Shown: one piece after another, positions 1-11,500 of the stretch
How the letters are laid out: every line of letters begins with the position of its first letter
How positions within the stretch are numbered: the first letter of the stretch is position 1
Assembly (NCBI GenBank): GCA_023213315.1
Contig: JAKCPI010007900.1
Coordinates: 111,530-175,529, forward strand
Direction: 5' to 3'
Length of the DNA: 64,000 nt
From: Euborellia annulipes
Taxonomy: Eukaryota > Arthropoda > Insecta > Dermaptera > Anisolabididae
Translations under genes and position numbers: made by a program
The notes under the pieces: model-generated
The model's database searches: none
What the model saw: only the letters and a program-made list of their open reading frames with translations
Told to the model about the DNA's origin: nothing

Positions 1-17
1 AAAGCTTCATGTCACGA

Positions 18-235
18 CCCAGAGGATAACTTACTTAAATATAAAATTTCAATCTAGCTTTTTTGGTACTTGAGCTATTTTGTTCACAGACAGACAGACC
101 ATGTTGCTAAAACCAATTTTTTGAACTCAAGGGACCTCAAAACGTGTATATCCATCAAAATCTCGACATCGAATTTTTGACATGAATCCAATACTTTCTT
201 ACTATAGCCTATATATAGGCAATAGAAAGTTAAAG
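18..235 (-). repeat. Family A repeat, 5'-side fragment
   Basis: Read on the minus strand this matches the start of the most abundant repeat of the window: the terminal hairpin built on CTTTCT/AGAAAG, the segment AATTCGATGTCGAGATTTTG, then a CAGACAGACAGACC block and a TTGAAATTTTATATTTAAG-like block. The HP end is missing, so it is a truncated copy. The class of family A is unknown. Confidence 0.8.
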
Positions 236-405
236 GGTTGACAATGTTTTTTGTACATACTGTATATAACACTTTCCGGTACAGAGAATCGCAGCTCTAA
301 TTATCGATCCCTGAAATAAATTTAGTTCTTAGAATATGGCAAATGCAAGCCTAATTTTTCTCATAAATTATTGACTTAATTTTTTTTTTTTTAAATTAAT
401 TTCAG

Positions 406-470
406 CTTGGGTTCCCTATTGATTTCCTCTCCTCATCTATAAATATTTTCACAGATGGGTTCCTACCCTG
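406..470 (+). CDS. Candidate internal coding exon (65 nt)
   Basis: A T-rich tract ending in ATTTCAG precedes position 406, and a consensus donor CTG|GTGAGT follows 470. Only one of three frames is open; it starts in phase 0 and ends in phase 2, encoding a hydrophobic peptide beginning LGFPIDFLSSS and containing INIFTDGFLP. The segment is richer in C and G than its surroundings. The pattern of alternating hydrophobics before TDGF is reminiscent of extracellular beta-strand modules, but I do not recognise the protein. Its phase-2 end fits the exon candidates at 17927 or 22741. It could also be a chance open stretch between decoy splice sites. Confidence 0.3.
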
Positions 471-1010
471 GTGAGTCTCGTAATTATGATGTATATAATA
501 ATATTCCCCCAGCGGGGATTCGTTTAATTGAACACGACAATTTTTAATGATTCCTGAGGGTGCGATTAAAAATAAGCCAACAGCCAGGATGTCCAGAAAC
601 GAATGCAGCTCTAGAAAATTGATGAACAGACTTGATTGAGGTCCTTATACCATCTAAGCTTTAATTGATGGCAGCAGTCATTATTCAGATCAGAATTAAT
701 ATGTCGAACTAAGAAAATGTCATTCAAAATCATCCAACTAATACTAATTAAAAATAACAATGCTAAATTGTTTTATTCATAATATTTGTGAGGAGATGGC
801 ATTAACCTTTTGCTTTTATTTCTCTCCTCAAAATTAATTGGATTTCAGTTTTTAATAAATAACAGTGATGTTTGAGATCAAAACTTTGTCCAGATAGATT
901 TACTAACGTTAGTATGGGGTAAGCAAAGGAATTTTTCAGAGGGGGGACCAAAAATTAGTCAATTTGTCAAGTGTACAATTCACATACTTTTCATCCCACA
1001 TTAAAGCCTA
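471..1010. other. No gene seen; AT-rich unique DNA
   Basis: Intron-like or intergenic sequence with no convincing open frame or repeat of the families found elsewhere. Confidence 0.5.
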
Positions 1011-1304
1011 TTTGCACCAAAACATCATAGATCTTAAGCTCGCTTTTAGCCTATAGTTTCCATAACCTAATAAAAAGTGAAATGTGGCAGTTACCTATTA
1101 TATTCCTATTCAACTATTTATATATAGAATATATATTTTTTTGAAATAAATATATTTTATTGTTGTTATTTATGCGATGTATGCACAAATAGAGGATCTT
1201 AAAACCTTAAGAAGATCTTAAGAAGATTTCTTGTTTGCTCAACGTTTCAAATTCAATTGTAAGATGTAAGACGAGCTTAAGATCTAAGATATTGTTGGTG
1301 CAAA
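1011..1304. repeat. Small foldback/MITE with about 37-bp inverted ends
   Basis: The left end TTTGCACCAAAACATCATAG and the right end (reverse complement TTTGCACCAACAATATCTTA) pair over about 37 bp, including a shared AGATCTTAAGCTCG core. The internal 220 bp is AT-rich and non-coding. No clear target duplication. This is a non-autonomous DNA-transposon-like structure of unassigned class. Confidence 0.6.
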
Positions 1305-1400
1305 AGAACATAAATCTATTATAAATTTTTCAAGTTCTAAGGTTCAAGTTGCTTGAGATCATACCATTCTTGTGTTGAAGATTTTCCTTAACAGTTTAAA

Positions 1401-1550
1401 GGGCGGTTGTTTCACCTCTAATTAACTAGATATTCCTCGAATAAGGTAGTTGACTATGAATTTTGAGTCTTTTCACTTAAAGTTAAGCATACGATTAAAT
1501 AAGAGCACATATCTTAGTTAGCTAGCTAAGACCAAAGAGTTCGGTAGTTA
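1401..1550 (+). repeat. Family G (PIF/Harbinger-like MITE), left part only
   Basis: Matches the left side of the intact copy at 2983-3398: GGGCGGTTGTTTCACCTCTA followed by the AATTAACTAG motif and the later CTAAGACCAAAGAGTTCGGT segment. The right terminus is missing. Confidence 0.65.
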
Positions 1551-1571
1551 TATTTTTGTTTCAAAGTCACT

Positions 1572-1676
1572 CAGGGGATCACTTCTAGTCAGTACGTAGA
1601 TGGCGACCACGAGTTATCCGAGCTAAGGCTGGCATTTCTTCCTTTTTTTTTATGTCAGCCTTTTTTTATTTTATTT
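1572..1676 (+). repeat. SINE P fragment
   Basis: Shares the block with AGTACGTAGATGGCGACCAC, GAGCTAAGGCTGGCATTTC and ATGTCAGCC with the SINE P copy at 16056-16239, which has a 16-bp target duplication. Here the 3' half is replaced by T/A-rich DNA. Confidence 0.6.
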
Positions 1677-2524
1677 ATTATTTTAATATCCTTTTGTTGT
1701 TTGTTTTTGATATACTAGAACTGGGAAAATGTTTACCTCCCCACTATTTCCTGTTTTTTTTTTTTTCATAATTTTATTCGGTATTCTTTTTTTTCGGCTC
1801 CAAAAGAAGTTTCTTTGCTCATTCTTAATATTATTCTATTTTAATCATTTTTTTTTCTTACAAACAAAAAATCCACTTCGAGAATATTACATTTCCGGAA
1901 TTAATCCAATCATATTCTATTATTGATAAGATCTTTTCTCGGTGGTATGATACAAAACCTAATTCAGTTGAAACGTTTTTCATCATGTTATTTATAAATA
2001 ATCATTCCATTTCGTGATTATTTCCTAAACGCTTTTTCACGCCGGATGTTCGCCTTATTCTAAAATACTATTCCCTTGATAGCGTCCCCGCAAATGCAAT
2101 TTACTGTATCTATAATATTCACGGGAAGTAATCTTCATAAGGATGGTAATAGATTGACGCGTGTTATATATATCTAGAGAGCAGCTCTACCTCCTTTGGG
2201 CACATACATCAATTCTATTTTGGCAGCTGAGGGTTTGGCTGAAATATTACCTCAACTGCACCCATTGGCACCATTGATGGAGGGAAGGGGGAGGGGGAGC
2301 GAAAGTGATATGAAAATCAAAAGGGTGGTACCCATTAATTGAATCGAGGGGGAAGATTTAAGGCTCCAAGGCGGCTCCCTTCATTTATTTTTTTTTTTTT
2401 ACTTTCTCTTCTATACGAGTATACTGTATTTGCAATAATAGTATTTTTTATTTGGACAATAAAGCCTTAATAAAAAGTAAATAAATTAGAAAATTTCCGT
2501 GGATGATTAAAAAAATATATTTTT
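1677..2524. other. No gene seen; AT-rich DNA with T runs
   Basis: A 65-codon open frame at 1729-1926 is mostly phenylalanine and leucine from T runs and is not believed. A G-rich patch at 2280-2310 is unexplained. Otherwise featureless. Confidence 0.5.
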
Positions 2525-2557
2525 GTAGTCGAAGTTTCGAACGTTCATCTTCAGGGT
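2525..2557 (-). other. Penelope-type hammerhead-like motif
   Basis: On the minus strand CTGAAGA is followed by T, a GAAC/GTTC stem and GAAAC. This resembles the hammerhead core (CUGANGA, stem II, GAAA) carried by Penelope-like retroelements. It has one extra base at the foot of stem II, and no reverse transcriptase is nearby, so it is at most a remnant. Confidence 0.35.
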
Positions 2558-2861
2558 AAAACAATTGTCAGAAAAAAAAGAGATGTTAAATATTTTATTT
2601 TTTATATCAAGTTGTCATATGCATAGGTAACAAATTTTACAATATAGACCAGTAGATTATTTGATTACAATTTAATTTTAATTAATTATATAGGCCTATT
2701 TTCTTTTTGTTTATTGATTTGAATTTGAATTCCAGTTGTGGAATTGCAGTACGGTATTCACTAAAATTATTTTCGAGTTCTCCCACTATTTTACTTAAAG
2801 TACTATATTTTATACGCATCATAAGTATTTTTTTTACCTAAATATCGGTAGATTTTCGCAT

Positions 2862-2876
2862 GGGGGGGGGGGGGGG
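2862..2876 (+). repeat. Poly-G run (15 nt)
   Basis: Homopolymer G in an otherwise AT-rich region. No family assignment. Confidence 0.9.
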
Positions 2877-2982
2877 CTAAATAGTAAATCCCATTTCTTG
2901 ATACGATTTTTGATAAGAGTGCCATAGAGAGTTGAAACTTAAACTTTAAAGCTTATATGGCCTAAGATACCGCAATGACTTA

Positions 2983-3398
2983 GGGCCGATTGCTTCACTT
3001 CTAATTAACTAGCTAATCTATTTGACTATGATTTTCGAGTCTTTTCAAATCTAGTTAAGCTAATCATATGATTAAATAAAAGCCCAGATCATAGTTAACT
3101 AGCTAAGACCCAAAGTTCAGTATAATGCTTAACTAAGGGGTGCAATTAGGAAAACAAGCATTTATTTTTGTTAAAAAATTAATTAGCTTTAATTAATTTT
3201 AATTTTTAATTTTCATTTTATTATTAATTTTAATTTTAATAATTTTTATAAATATCAAGTTGCTAACTTGACAAATCTTTCCTTATACCTCATATAGCTA
3301 ATTATAAGTGAAAAAACTCATTTTTTAAAATACAAAGTTTACTATATCGATATATGTCGGATAAGTTTGTAGTTGACTAGAAGTGAAGCAACTGGCCC
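2983..3398 (+). mobile_element. Family G MITE, intact, PIF/Harbinger-like
   Basis: Inverted ends begin GGGCCGATTGCTTCACTTCT and close as AGAAGTGAAGCAACTGGCCC, and the element is flanked on both sides by TTA. A 3-bp TTA/TAA duplication with GGG-starting inverted ends is the signature of PIF/Harbinger elements and Tourist-type MITEs. The 416-bp interior is AT-rich without an open frame. Other copies at 36765-37705 and 50563-50984 carry TAA duplications. Confidence 0.8.
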
Positions 3399-3401
3399 TT
3401 A

Positions 3402-4532
3402 TTGATAGCCAGGGAGGAATTAGGCCTAACCAAAAATAATTTCTTTTCGCGATTACATTTGCCGATGGTAGGTTAGATAAACCTTCGAATGGTAAATATT
3501 ATTCAAATATTTTTTTTTGTATTTAACAATTTGATTAACATCTAAAAACACTAATATTATTTTTTTTTAGTTTGATTATTCAAATTAATTTTATTATTCA
3601 TTGAATAATCTGATATTTAATATTAAAATTCTATTCTTTAATTTATCAATATATAATTATTTTAGCCAGATAAAAAAAATAAAATAAAATATGTAAATTA
3701 TGACAACTGTGAAGCTCTTTTACGTCACGCACACACATATTATCAGAAAATACTCGTTCGGAGCGGAAGAGTCTCAATAAAATAAATTAACTAAATCAAA
3801 TATTTTTACCTTCGCTAACGGTTTTATATTATATTTTAAGAAGTAAGTGCTTTTTAGCCATTTAGATTCACACCTCAATACAAGTTGAATTTCCTCCCAC
3901 TTTTTTTTTTTTTTATTATAATCACCTTCACGTCTGAGAAATTTTTTGTCTTATTTCTAAAAGGAAATATAACTTAATGGGGTAATTGAGAAAAAATTAG
4001 ATTATTTTTATCATCTGAAGAAATTTTTGAAAAGTGTTAGGATAATAAATTAACCGGAACATACCATAAAATTATAATATAGAGATAAATAAATTTTTAT
4101 TTTATTTTTTTTTATAAAAAAAAAAAAAAAATAGTGCTGGAGAAGTAAAAGAAAAAGGTATAAAGAACAAAGCAATGAAATGAGCATGAAGTTGTTTGTT
4201 ATTGATATGCTGCTCTAACGGTATAGAAATTTGATGTTTATTTAAAAATAAAAAAAAAAATGTGAGAAAGTAGAGAACGAGATAAATTCCTAGGGAGCAC
4301 TAAGTCTATTATATCCAAAAGAAAAATGCAATTCACTCAGTCAAGACAAATGAAATAAAATAACTTTTAAGAGGTGCATTCCAAAATTAACTCAGGTAAA
4401 CTAAAATTTACTCAAATATGAATCTGATTTTGGGTTGTTGTTATTTGAATTTCACCTATCACACAGGTCTATGCTCTAAAAACAGGCTTTAAAATTTAAC
4501 ATCATGAATTGGGTGTTAAAAAGTAAAGTAAT
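3402..4532. other. No gene seen; very AT-rich DNA
   Basis: Long A/T tracts (for example at 3900-3915 and 4110-4135). No repeat family recognised and no coding signal. Confidence 0.5.
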
Positions 4533-4816
4533 AACATCTGCGTTAAAAAATGCTATTCTCTAAACCAAGTTTTAACAGGGACGTTAACATATTGCTTTTA
4601 TCTCAAAGCTGTCAAAATCATAACCTTACTTTTTGATTAAAGACCATTTGATGCATTAAATACGGCGTTAAAATTTTAAAGGCACCCCTTGGATATGACA
4701 TTAATTTTTAACACTAATGACTAAATGTTAACGCTTTGGCGTTAAAGTTTTTGGTTACAGAATAGCAATTTGAGGCAAGGAGGTGTTAAAATGAGTTAAC
4801 GCTTATTCCAGATGTT
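4533..4816. repeat. Foldback MITE with inner and outer inverted arms
   Basis: The inner arms begin TGCTATTCTCTAAACCAAG at 4551 and end in TTGGTTACAGAATAGCA at 4767 (about 40 bp, imperfect). The outer arms AACATCTGCGTTAA and TTAACGCTTATTCCAGATGTT pair across the same axis. The interior is rich in GTTAAAA words. Class unassigned. Confidence 0.55.
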
Positions 4817-6294
4817 AAAAGTTGACGTTTTTGCTTAGTGATTTGGCCATCTTAGTATTGGGAATTTATATATTATAACGTTATAGATGGCCAAATAAAT
4901 TCAGGCGAAACGTTTTATTCTGGGAGTTTTATTAACCTGGACAATCCAATTTGGTGATATCTCCAATTCTCCACTATAATCTTTAATATCTGACTAGAAA
5001 TAATATAAATTTCTTTTAATCACCCACTGACAAATATTCTAAAAATATTTTCTTTTAATATTTTACGTCAAATAATATTAAATTTTTAAATATTGTTCGG
5101 CAATGAATAGAGTGACTGTGTTTATTATTATTTCAAAAAAAAAAAAAAAAATTAATAAAAATACATTTGAAAGTATAAAATTCCTAATTGATATCTGGCG
5201 AGAATGCTTAAATATGAAAATTCTTAATCCCTAACTTAAATATTCTGACGATATAAAAACTCCTTTTTAATATTTGACATTAATGATGAAATAATATTAA
5301 AATACAAAATTTTATAGGCTAACTGACTTGTATAGTTTGTTTGTCAAATAAGTTAAAATAACAATAAATAATTGTTACAATAGAAACATTTTAATTTTTT
5401 TTTTTCAAAATAATATTAATCCATCCAAAAAAGTTTTTCTCTATTACATTTTCTTGGCATTTTTTATTAAAAATTTTAATTACAATACTAAATTCTATAT
5501 TAGAAAAATGACAAAAAATTATTTTCACTAAAACATTTCTGACCGTTTTTTTTTTTCATGTTTTCTTAACACCTTTTATGTATAAGTTATATGAAAACTA
5601 ACCATCACAGGACATGGCATTTTATTTATTTTTATTTGTTTTCATATAGATAATTTTTAAGTAAACATTTGAAGGCCCATCTAACTAGACATGTGACTTC
5701 AAAAAAGACCTGAGAGGGCAGTGACCTAGGAATTCTCTGGGGGCACAATCACTGCTAAATTGTTTAATAAACGAAAGGGATGTTTTCCCTAAATAGAGTT
5801 ATAAATCAATTCACTTTGAATATAGCCAGGTCAAGGGAATTTTAAAAATACCCGGAAATATAAAAGTAAAGGTAATAATTTATCTAATTTAACATGAAAG
5901 ATAGCTTTATGGTATGTCAACACAAACACTTTTTTCTTCTTGGCTGTCCCTGAACTATATACTGTTAGATTTGAAGGAAAAACTAAACACCTAAGTCCTG
6001 AATTGTGAAAAGAAGCTGTCAAAAGTCTTATTAGCGATGGATCCATTTAGAAACTGGCCATTTAGAAACATAGCAAAGTCAACGGGCATTTATTTGTTTT
6101 CACTATTGAAAGAATGTCTTTCAAGCAACAGATACAGTTATATAAATAACAAAAAAAAGCCAAAGAAACTGCAAAACTTCCAAACAAAGCTAACCCTAAC
6201 AAAAAAAAAAAATAATCCTTATTATTAAAGTTTTGAATTCAAGAGAATATTTAAATGATGAAAAAAAAAAAAATTAGAAATGTTGCCATTACTT
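4817..6294. other. No gene seen; AT-rich DNA
   Basis: The open frames at 5831-6046 and 6037-6228 overlap on opposite strands, lack codon bias and have no recognisable product. A decayed GAAACG motif of the Penelope type lies at 4908-4915. No other repeat is recognised. Confidence 0.5.
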
Positions 6295-6478
6295 TTATTT
6301 ATTTATTTTTTTTTTATTTTCTCATCTCTCAACAGAGATTAACTCCAATTACAGAGAGACGGAGGAGACATTAGAATTGTTTGAAAATTTTCACGGCAAG
6401 TGGGATTTGAACCCGAGTTGGGTGGGTACTCTAGATTCGTAACCCGCAGCTTATCCGATTAGACACGAGCCTCCTAAA
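6295..6478 (-). repeat. tRNA-derived SINE
   Basis: On the minus strand a tRNA-like head carries a Pol III B box, GGGTTCAAATCCC, preceded by TCTAATCGGATAAGCTGCGG where the A box is expected. It is followed by about 100 bp of unrelated body and an A-rich tail (the T-rich run at 6295-6320 on the plus strand). The acceptor stem does not close, so this is a SINE rather than a tRNA gene. Confidence 0.65.
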
Positions 6479-6737
6479 CTTTATAAAAATAATTTTGTTT
6501 TAATTTTAATTAATATATATTTGCATTAACTATGACTACAAAACGAACAAAATTCGATATTAGAACTTATATAGCCCCTTTCGAAATAAACGGCTCATTA
6601 TTTTCAAAATCTTGAGAACTTCTACTGAAAAATCGGGAGTTTATTATTTAAAACAAATGCAAAAAATTTTCAACCAAGTTATAAAGTCCAAAAAATTAGG
6701 TAAAATTAATTAAATCAAAAACACTAGATAATATGTT

Positions 6738-7361
6738 ACAAAATCGATAGTTATTTTAAGAAAATCGAAAATAAATAAAAAAGTACATTAGTAAAGTACT
6801 AGTACCCTTTCGCCGATTTTATTGAAATATCTTGAGACGAGTTCGACATGGCTACTTCGCTTAAGTATGAAATTTGAGTATCGAGAGATTTGTTGTTTTT
6901 AGTTATTATTGGTAATCCCCGATTTTTAATTATTTCACTTGAAATTCATTAAATTTATTGTGAAAAAAAGTCAAATTCAAGCTAATAGGAAAGAGACTGG
7001 TTTAATGGCAATTTTCAGAAACCATTAAAAAAGGCATTTAAAACTAATAAAATCTCTTTCTTAGAAAATTAGATAAATATTCCAATATTTTGATATCTTA
7101 AAAGGATTTGATCTTCTTAGAAATTAGAATTTTTTCACAATAAATATAATAAATTTAAAGTGAAATATCAAAAAAATGGGGATTCCCTAAATAACCCAAA
7201 AACGACAAATCTCTCAGTACTCAAATTTTATACTTAAGCTAAGTACCCATGTCGCACGCGTTTTAAGGAATTTCAATAAATTCGGCTAAAGAATACTAGT
7301 ACTTTACTGATACATTTTACTAATTTTTTTTTCGATTTTCTGAAAACCAATTCTAACAATT
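6738..7361. repeat. Foldback made of two inverted family A segments
   Basis: The left arm (6738-6975) and right arm (7130-7361) are inverted copies. Both contain the AGTACTAGTAC core next to a short AAAATCG block, and both contain the AAATTTGAGT.TCGAGAGATTTGT.GTTTTT segment. The AGTACTAGTAC region is diagnostic of family A. The arms are well diverged, so the inversion is old. No open frame. Confidence 0.65.
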
Positions 7362-7637
7362 ATTATGATACTACATAGTATTTATATTACTTCTGAAGAT
7401 AACATACTGAGTGTCGATTTAAATAAGTGTATCAATAAATAAAATATTGAAACATATCCCCTTGATTAATTTTTATTAATTTTACCTAACTATATATAAT
7501 GAATTTAGACAAAAGGATGACCCGCATCTGGGTGCTCCACTGACTACATAAAGACAAATTGACGTTTTCTATGTATTATTTGAATATGTTCATAGGATAT
7601 AAAACATTTTGCCATAAATGCTTATATAATTTATTTG
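7362..7637. other. No gene seen
   Basis: AT-rich unique sequence. Confidence 0.5.
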
Positions 7638-7710
7638 TATGGATGAAAAATTTGTTCTCCCACCGGGAATCGAACCATTTCACTATCCTTTGGACTCGAG
7701 TCCCAAAGGT
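7638..7710 (-). repeat. tRNA-like fragment (B box)
   Basis: On the minus strand ATGGTTCGATTCCCGG forms a T-arm with a canonical B box, preceded by GACTCGAGTCCAAAGGATAG. The 5' half and acceptor are not recognisable, so it is read as a SINE or tRNA-derived remnant. The two overlapping open frames of about 68 codons here are chance products. Confidence 0.45.
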
Positions 7711-8821
7711 CTTTTATTTTTATACTTTTCAGATACACACATATAAATATAATATATGTAGATAGAGATTTATGTTGTTTAATTATGAAATATGTTTTAT
7801 AAAGAAAAAAAATATATTTGCATATTAATCCAAAGAGCAATTTTATTTTTTGAATTGTTATTACTCTGAAAATATTCTTTAAATAAATATGGGGAAGAGG
7901 GAGTATCCTGTCTCTCTCTCTTTCGCTCTTTGATTATGAGAAAAAAATTATGCATATGAAAAGCCCATTAGAGTACGATAGATCATCTATTTATGTTTTT
8001 TTTTTCATATAAGTTTGTCTCAAAAAAAAAAAAAAAAAAACAAATGAAAATTATAAATTAAACATCCTCAAAAAAAGAAAGAAAAAATTATTATGTCGAT
8101 ATATTTCAAATTAAATGGGTCATATATGAAGAAATAAAAAGACAGATTGAATGATAAAGAGAAAACATTTAAATTTGATTTGTAGAGTATAGATTGGATA
8201 AGTGAAACATGTGGGCAACTCTATTTTTCGTGACCTGAATAAAATTGGGAAGAATAAAATATAATAAATGTATGTAGACATTGATTGTTTGGATCAATAG
8301 AGAAAAAAGTAAAAAAATCTGTGTCTGGTCCAAAAATCACTTAATTTACTATTTCATAATTTTTTTTTTCATAAGCCGAATTAAACCAAAATTTCTTTTG
8401 GTTCGGTTAAATATATATAAAAGCCGGAAACATGAGATTATAACATTTAAATACATTGGCTATAAACACTTATGCGTAACAACAAAAAACAAAAAACGTG
8501 ACAATTCATTACGTCCCGTGACATATGCTAATCAAAGAATATTAGAATCCCGTAGTGTTGATAAATTACTCGTGTTTTTGGTTTATTTATTTAAACCAAA
8601 CACAGGTTAAATTGATTCGGCATTTGAAGTAATAAATATATATTTTTAATGTCCAACCGCCCCCACTTGCCCGTTTTTTGAGGCTTTTCAAATTGCTTTA
8701 AAAATTTTTACTCTACAACTTAATATCGTGAATTTATTATAGGTATATCTCAAATACAAAATTTTTTTTAAATAAAAGTGAAGGTATATTTCTTATTGAT
8801 ATTTTTATAAAAAAGTTACCG
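7711..8821. other. No gene seen; AT-rich DNA
   Basis: Includes a short TC repeat near 7912, A runs near 8020, and a small inverted repeat of AACCAAAA/TTTTGGTT at 8386-8406. A 109-codon open frame at 8281-8610 has AT-driven codons, no domain and no splice context, and is not accepted as a gene. Confidence 0.5.
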
Positions 8822-9220
8822 TACAGTCTTAGCCACAAGTGAGGGTCAATATTAAGTCTCACCCATGCCTTTCTTCATGTGATTATTTCATTGTTTTTAT
8901 AAAAGAAAATGAAAATCTTTATTGGTTTGAACCATGAAAAAAAATTTCCATTAAAAAATATATAATATTTTTTTAAAAACAATGAAATAATCACATGAAG
9001 AAAAGGCATGGGTGGGACTTAATATTGTCCCTCACTGTACCTGATGTGTTCGAGACTGGAGTCTTGAACTTAGTAAATAAATAAATCATCTTTTTTTAAA
9101 TGCAACAAAAGGGGGAAAGCTACTTTTAAGACAACTCCTCCAACGGCTAAGCATTTTGGTTGCCTAAACTCAAGGCTCCACTCTACTCTCGAGCAAAAAA
9201 GGCACTTGTGGCGCCTACTG
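8822..9220. mobile_element. Family C MITE interrupted by family B
   Basis: The right end AGGCACTTGTGGCGCCTACTG and the degraded left end (CAGTCTTAGCCACAAG) match the inverted ends of the copy at 36952-37153 (CAGTGGGCGCCACAAGTGCC). Shared interior blocks include AGCTACTTTTAAGA and GCATTTTGGTTGCCTAA. The left arm is split by a family B insertion. CAGTG ends suggest a cut-and-paste DNA transposon; the superfamily is not fixed. Confidence 0.6.
8837..9037. mobile_element. Family B foldback MITE, nested in family C
   Basis: About 60-bp inverted ends related to CAGTGAGGGACAATATTAAG, continuing into the GATTATTTCATTGTTTTTAT block, which recurs inverted on the right side. TA follows the right end. 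The left terminus has lost its first bases. Confidence 0.8.
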
Positions 9221-9399
9221 AACATGATTAAGAAAAGGTGATGGAGGGTCCAGTGGGGTAAAGCTGAAGGCTAAAATTAAAGTTTTTAAAATTTAATTTT
9301 ATAAATGATATATCACATAAAATAATAAATATATTTGAGTTGAAATTTTATTTTGTATATATACGGACTACTTCATATTCGTGAAATTTTATTTAGCCC

Positions 9400-9560
9400 T
9401 AAAAGGCTTTTCCACTTGCCAGGGGGCAGGCCGAGATACCCGAGCTAAGCTTTCTTCTCTTTTATCAATACTAACTCCTCTCACATCAGGCTGTGAGACG
9501 GTCCGGCTTTTTTCTCATTTCATTTGCAATGTCAATCCCAAAATACGTGAATAAGGCAGA
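9400..9560 (+). repeat. SINE P-like diverged copy
   Basis: Shares CCCGAGCTAAGCT and the GTGAGACGGTCCGGCTTTTT... region with the SINE P copy at 16056-16239, including a TCTCATTTC stretch. More diverged, without visible target duplication. Confidence 0.4.
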
Positions 9561-10880
9561 AAAAAAGAAGATAAATAGACCTTAATATGAACATGTCAAT
9601 ATTTGTTTATTTTCATAAATTATTAGGGGTTTTTTTTTTTACTATTCCCATTGATCTCCAGTAATAATTCATTCATATCTAATCCGAGGATAAAAATTTG
9701 CTTAATTAATAACAAACAATTGACATTTTTGATAAAATGTCGAAAATAATGATCAGCTTTGGGGGTGTATGTTTTTTTTACTCGAGTGATCCATCTTTTT
9801 GTTTGATACAAAAATAAAATTTTGTTTTTAGTAATATTTAAAAGATAAATGGAGGTTCTATTAATCATTAAAATATTCATTCTTTATTGGAATATAAAGA
9901 ATAAAAAAAAAAATAACGAATGAATGAATAGAAATGAAAGTAAATTTATAAAACTAATCCAAATAGGAAATGAAAAATGATCAAGGAGGATTGTGAAAAT
10001 ATTGAAAAGATTCATCTTAGGTCTTTTTTTTCTCTCTTTAAAATAATAATACTATATTCGCAATTAATAATCATTTAATTAAAAAAAAAATTTCAATTTT
10101 CTTTTAGAGTTTTAGGTATTAAAATGGCACGGGGCGGGGGGGGGGATTTGATTAGATTGTACCTTTATTGATCTCGAATGCAATTTAATAGTATTTATAT
10201 CCCTAACCCTTTCGTTTTTAATGTTGCTGATTAAATTTTCTTTTGAAAGCCGGATTAAACAAAAAAAAAAATGTTTTCAAAAAGAGATTGGAAATTCAAT
10301 TTGAAACCTGCTTTGCCACGAAAGTTATTTCAATTATCAAATCGCACTTATTTAAGTTAAGATATTATCTTAAACATAACTAAAAAAAAAAAAAAAAACT
10401 TGATTGAGAATTATTTTAAAAATTTCTCAGCAATTTAATTTTTTTTTAATATTCGTTTCATCTATTTTAGTGATAATTATTCAGTGAGTTATTTCTCAGA
10501 TGTGACTAAATCTGGATTATAGGATTTAAGAAGGAAAGTGTGTCCTAAGAAACACTCAAAATTTGTTATTTTTTTAGTAAAAAAAATAAATTCTTAAACA
10601 CTGCTAAAATAGTCAGGTTGACATATGTCTGGATTTAGTTCTGGAACCAATTTTTTTTTTTTATCCACTTCGGATTTTCTGCGTTGTAGATTCAAAATAT
10701 GAAATTTACTTTTGAGTGTCGAAATGTACATTAAAAAATATTAATTTTTAAAATTTTTTTGAAACTTATAACCTAGTATTTTTTAATTTATACTGTAAAT
10801 TTTGCTATATATCTAATGTTTCAAGCAGAGCCAACGATTTAAATTTATTTTTTAAATTCTATTTATTTATTTTATATTAT
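9561..10880. other. No gene seen; AT-rich DNA
   Basis: Contains a G-rich run at 10131-10145 and several A/T homopolymers. The open frame at 9623-9880 (minus) has no recognisable product. Confidence 0.5.
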
Positions 10881-11500
10881 ATATGCCTAATATAATGTAT
10901 TGCCAATAGATGAAAAATTTGATGTCAGATTATGATTGAAATACACGATTTGAGGTCCCCTAAGTTGAACAAATTATTTCAAAAACGATAAGAGCTACTA
11001 GATTGAAATTTTATATTGAAATTAGGCATTCAACACAAAGAATTTGAATAAAATCCTGTTATCTTCTTTTTAGATTTTCTCAAAAACAGCTCTAACTATT
11101 TTGAATAAAATTCATAGATCAATTATTTTAAAATTTTTACATTTTATTTATTATCTTTATATATAGCCTAATATAAAGTATTGTCAACAGATGGAAAATT
11201 TGAGATTTTGAAAGAAATACACGTTTTGAAGTAAAAAAATGGTGTGAACAAATTATTCCAAAATAATTTTAGAAAAAATATTTTAGAATTCATAAATATT
11301 TTTAAAATAAATCTTTTTTTAACTGGAGGGAAAAGTTAACTTTTAAGTATTAATTGATAGCAGCAGTTGCTTTTAAGACTTTCTCGAGCACTTCAGGCAT
11401 TTGTGGCGCCGACTGATTTTCTTTTTTCCGATTTTCTCAAAAACCGCTCTAACTATTTTGATTAAAATTCATAAATCGATTAATTTTAAATTTTATTTCC
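10881..11500. repeat. Old, diverged family A fragments plus a family C end
   Basis: Two partial A copies in the plus orientation (about 10881-11140 and 11155-11290) retain ACACGATTTGAGGTCCCC and the GATTTTCTCAAAAACAGCTC-type block. A family C right end (GGCATTTGTGGCGCCGACTG) lies at 11398-11416, followed by another A-derived block. These are the most diverged A copies of the window. Confidence 0.55.

Noticed and set aside
1729..1926. 65-codon hydrophobic frame as a membrane peptide
   Set aside because: Phe/Leu content comes from T homopolymers; no codon bias or start context.
8281..8610. 109-codon + frame
   Set aside because: Composition follows the AT background, no splice context, domain or neighbouring exon. 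A frame of this size is not rare in 64 kb of six frames.
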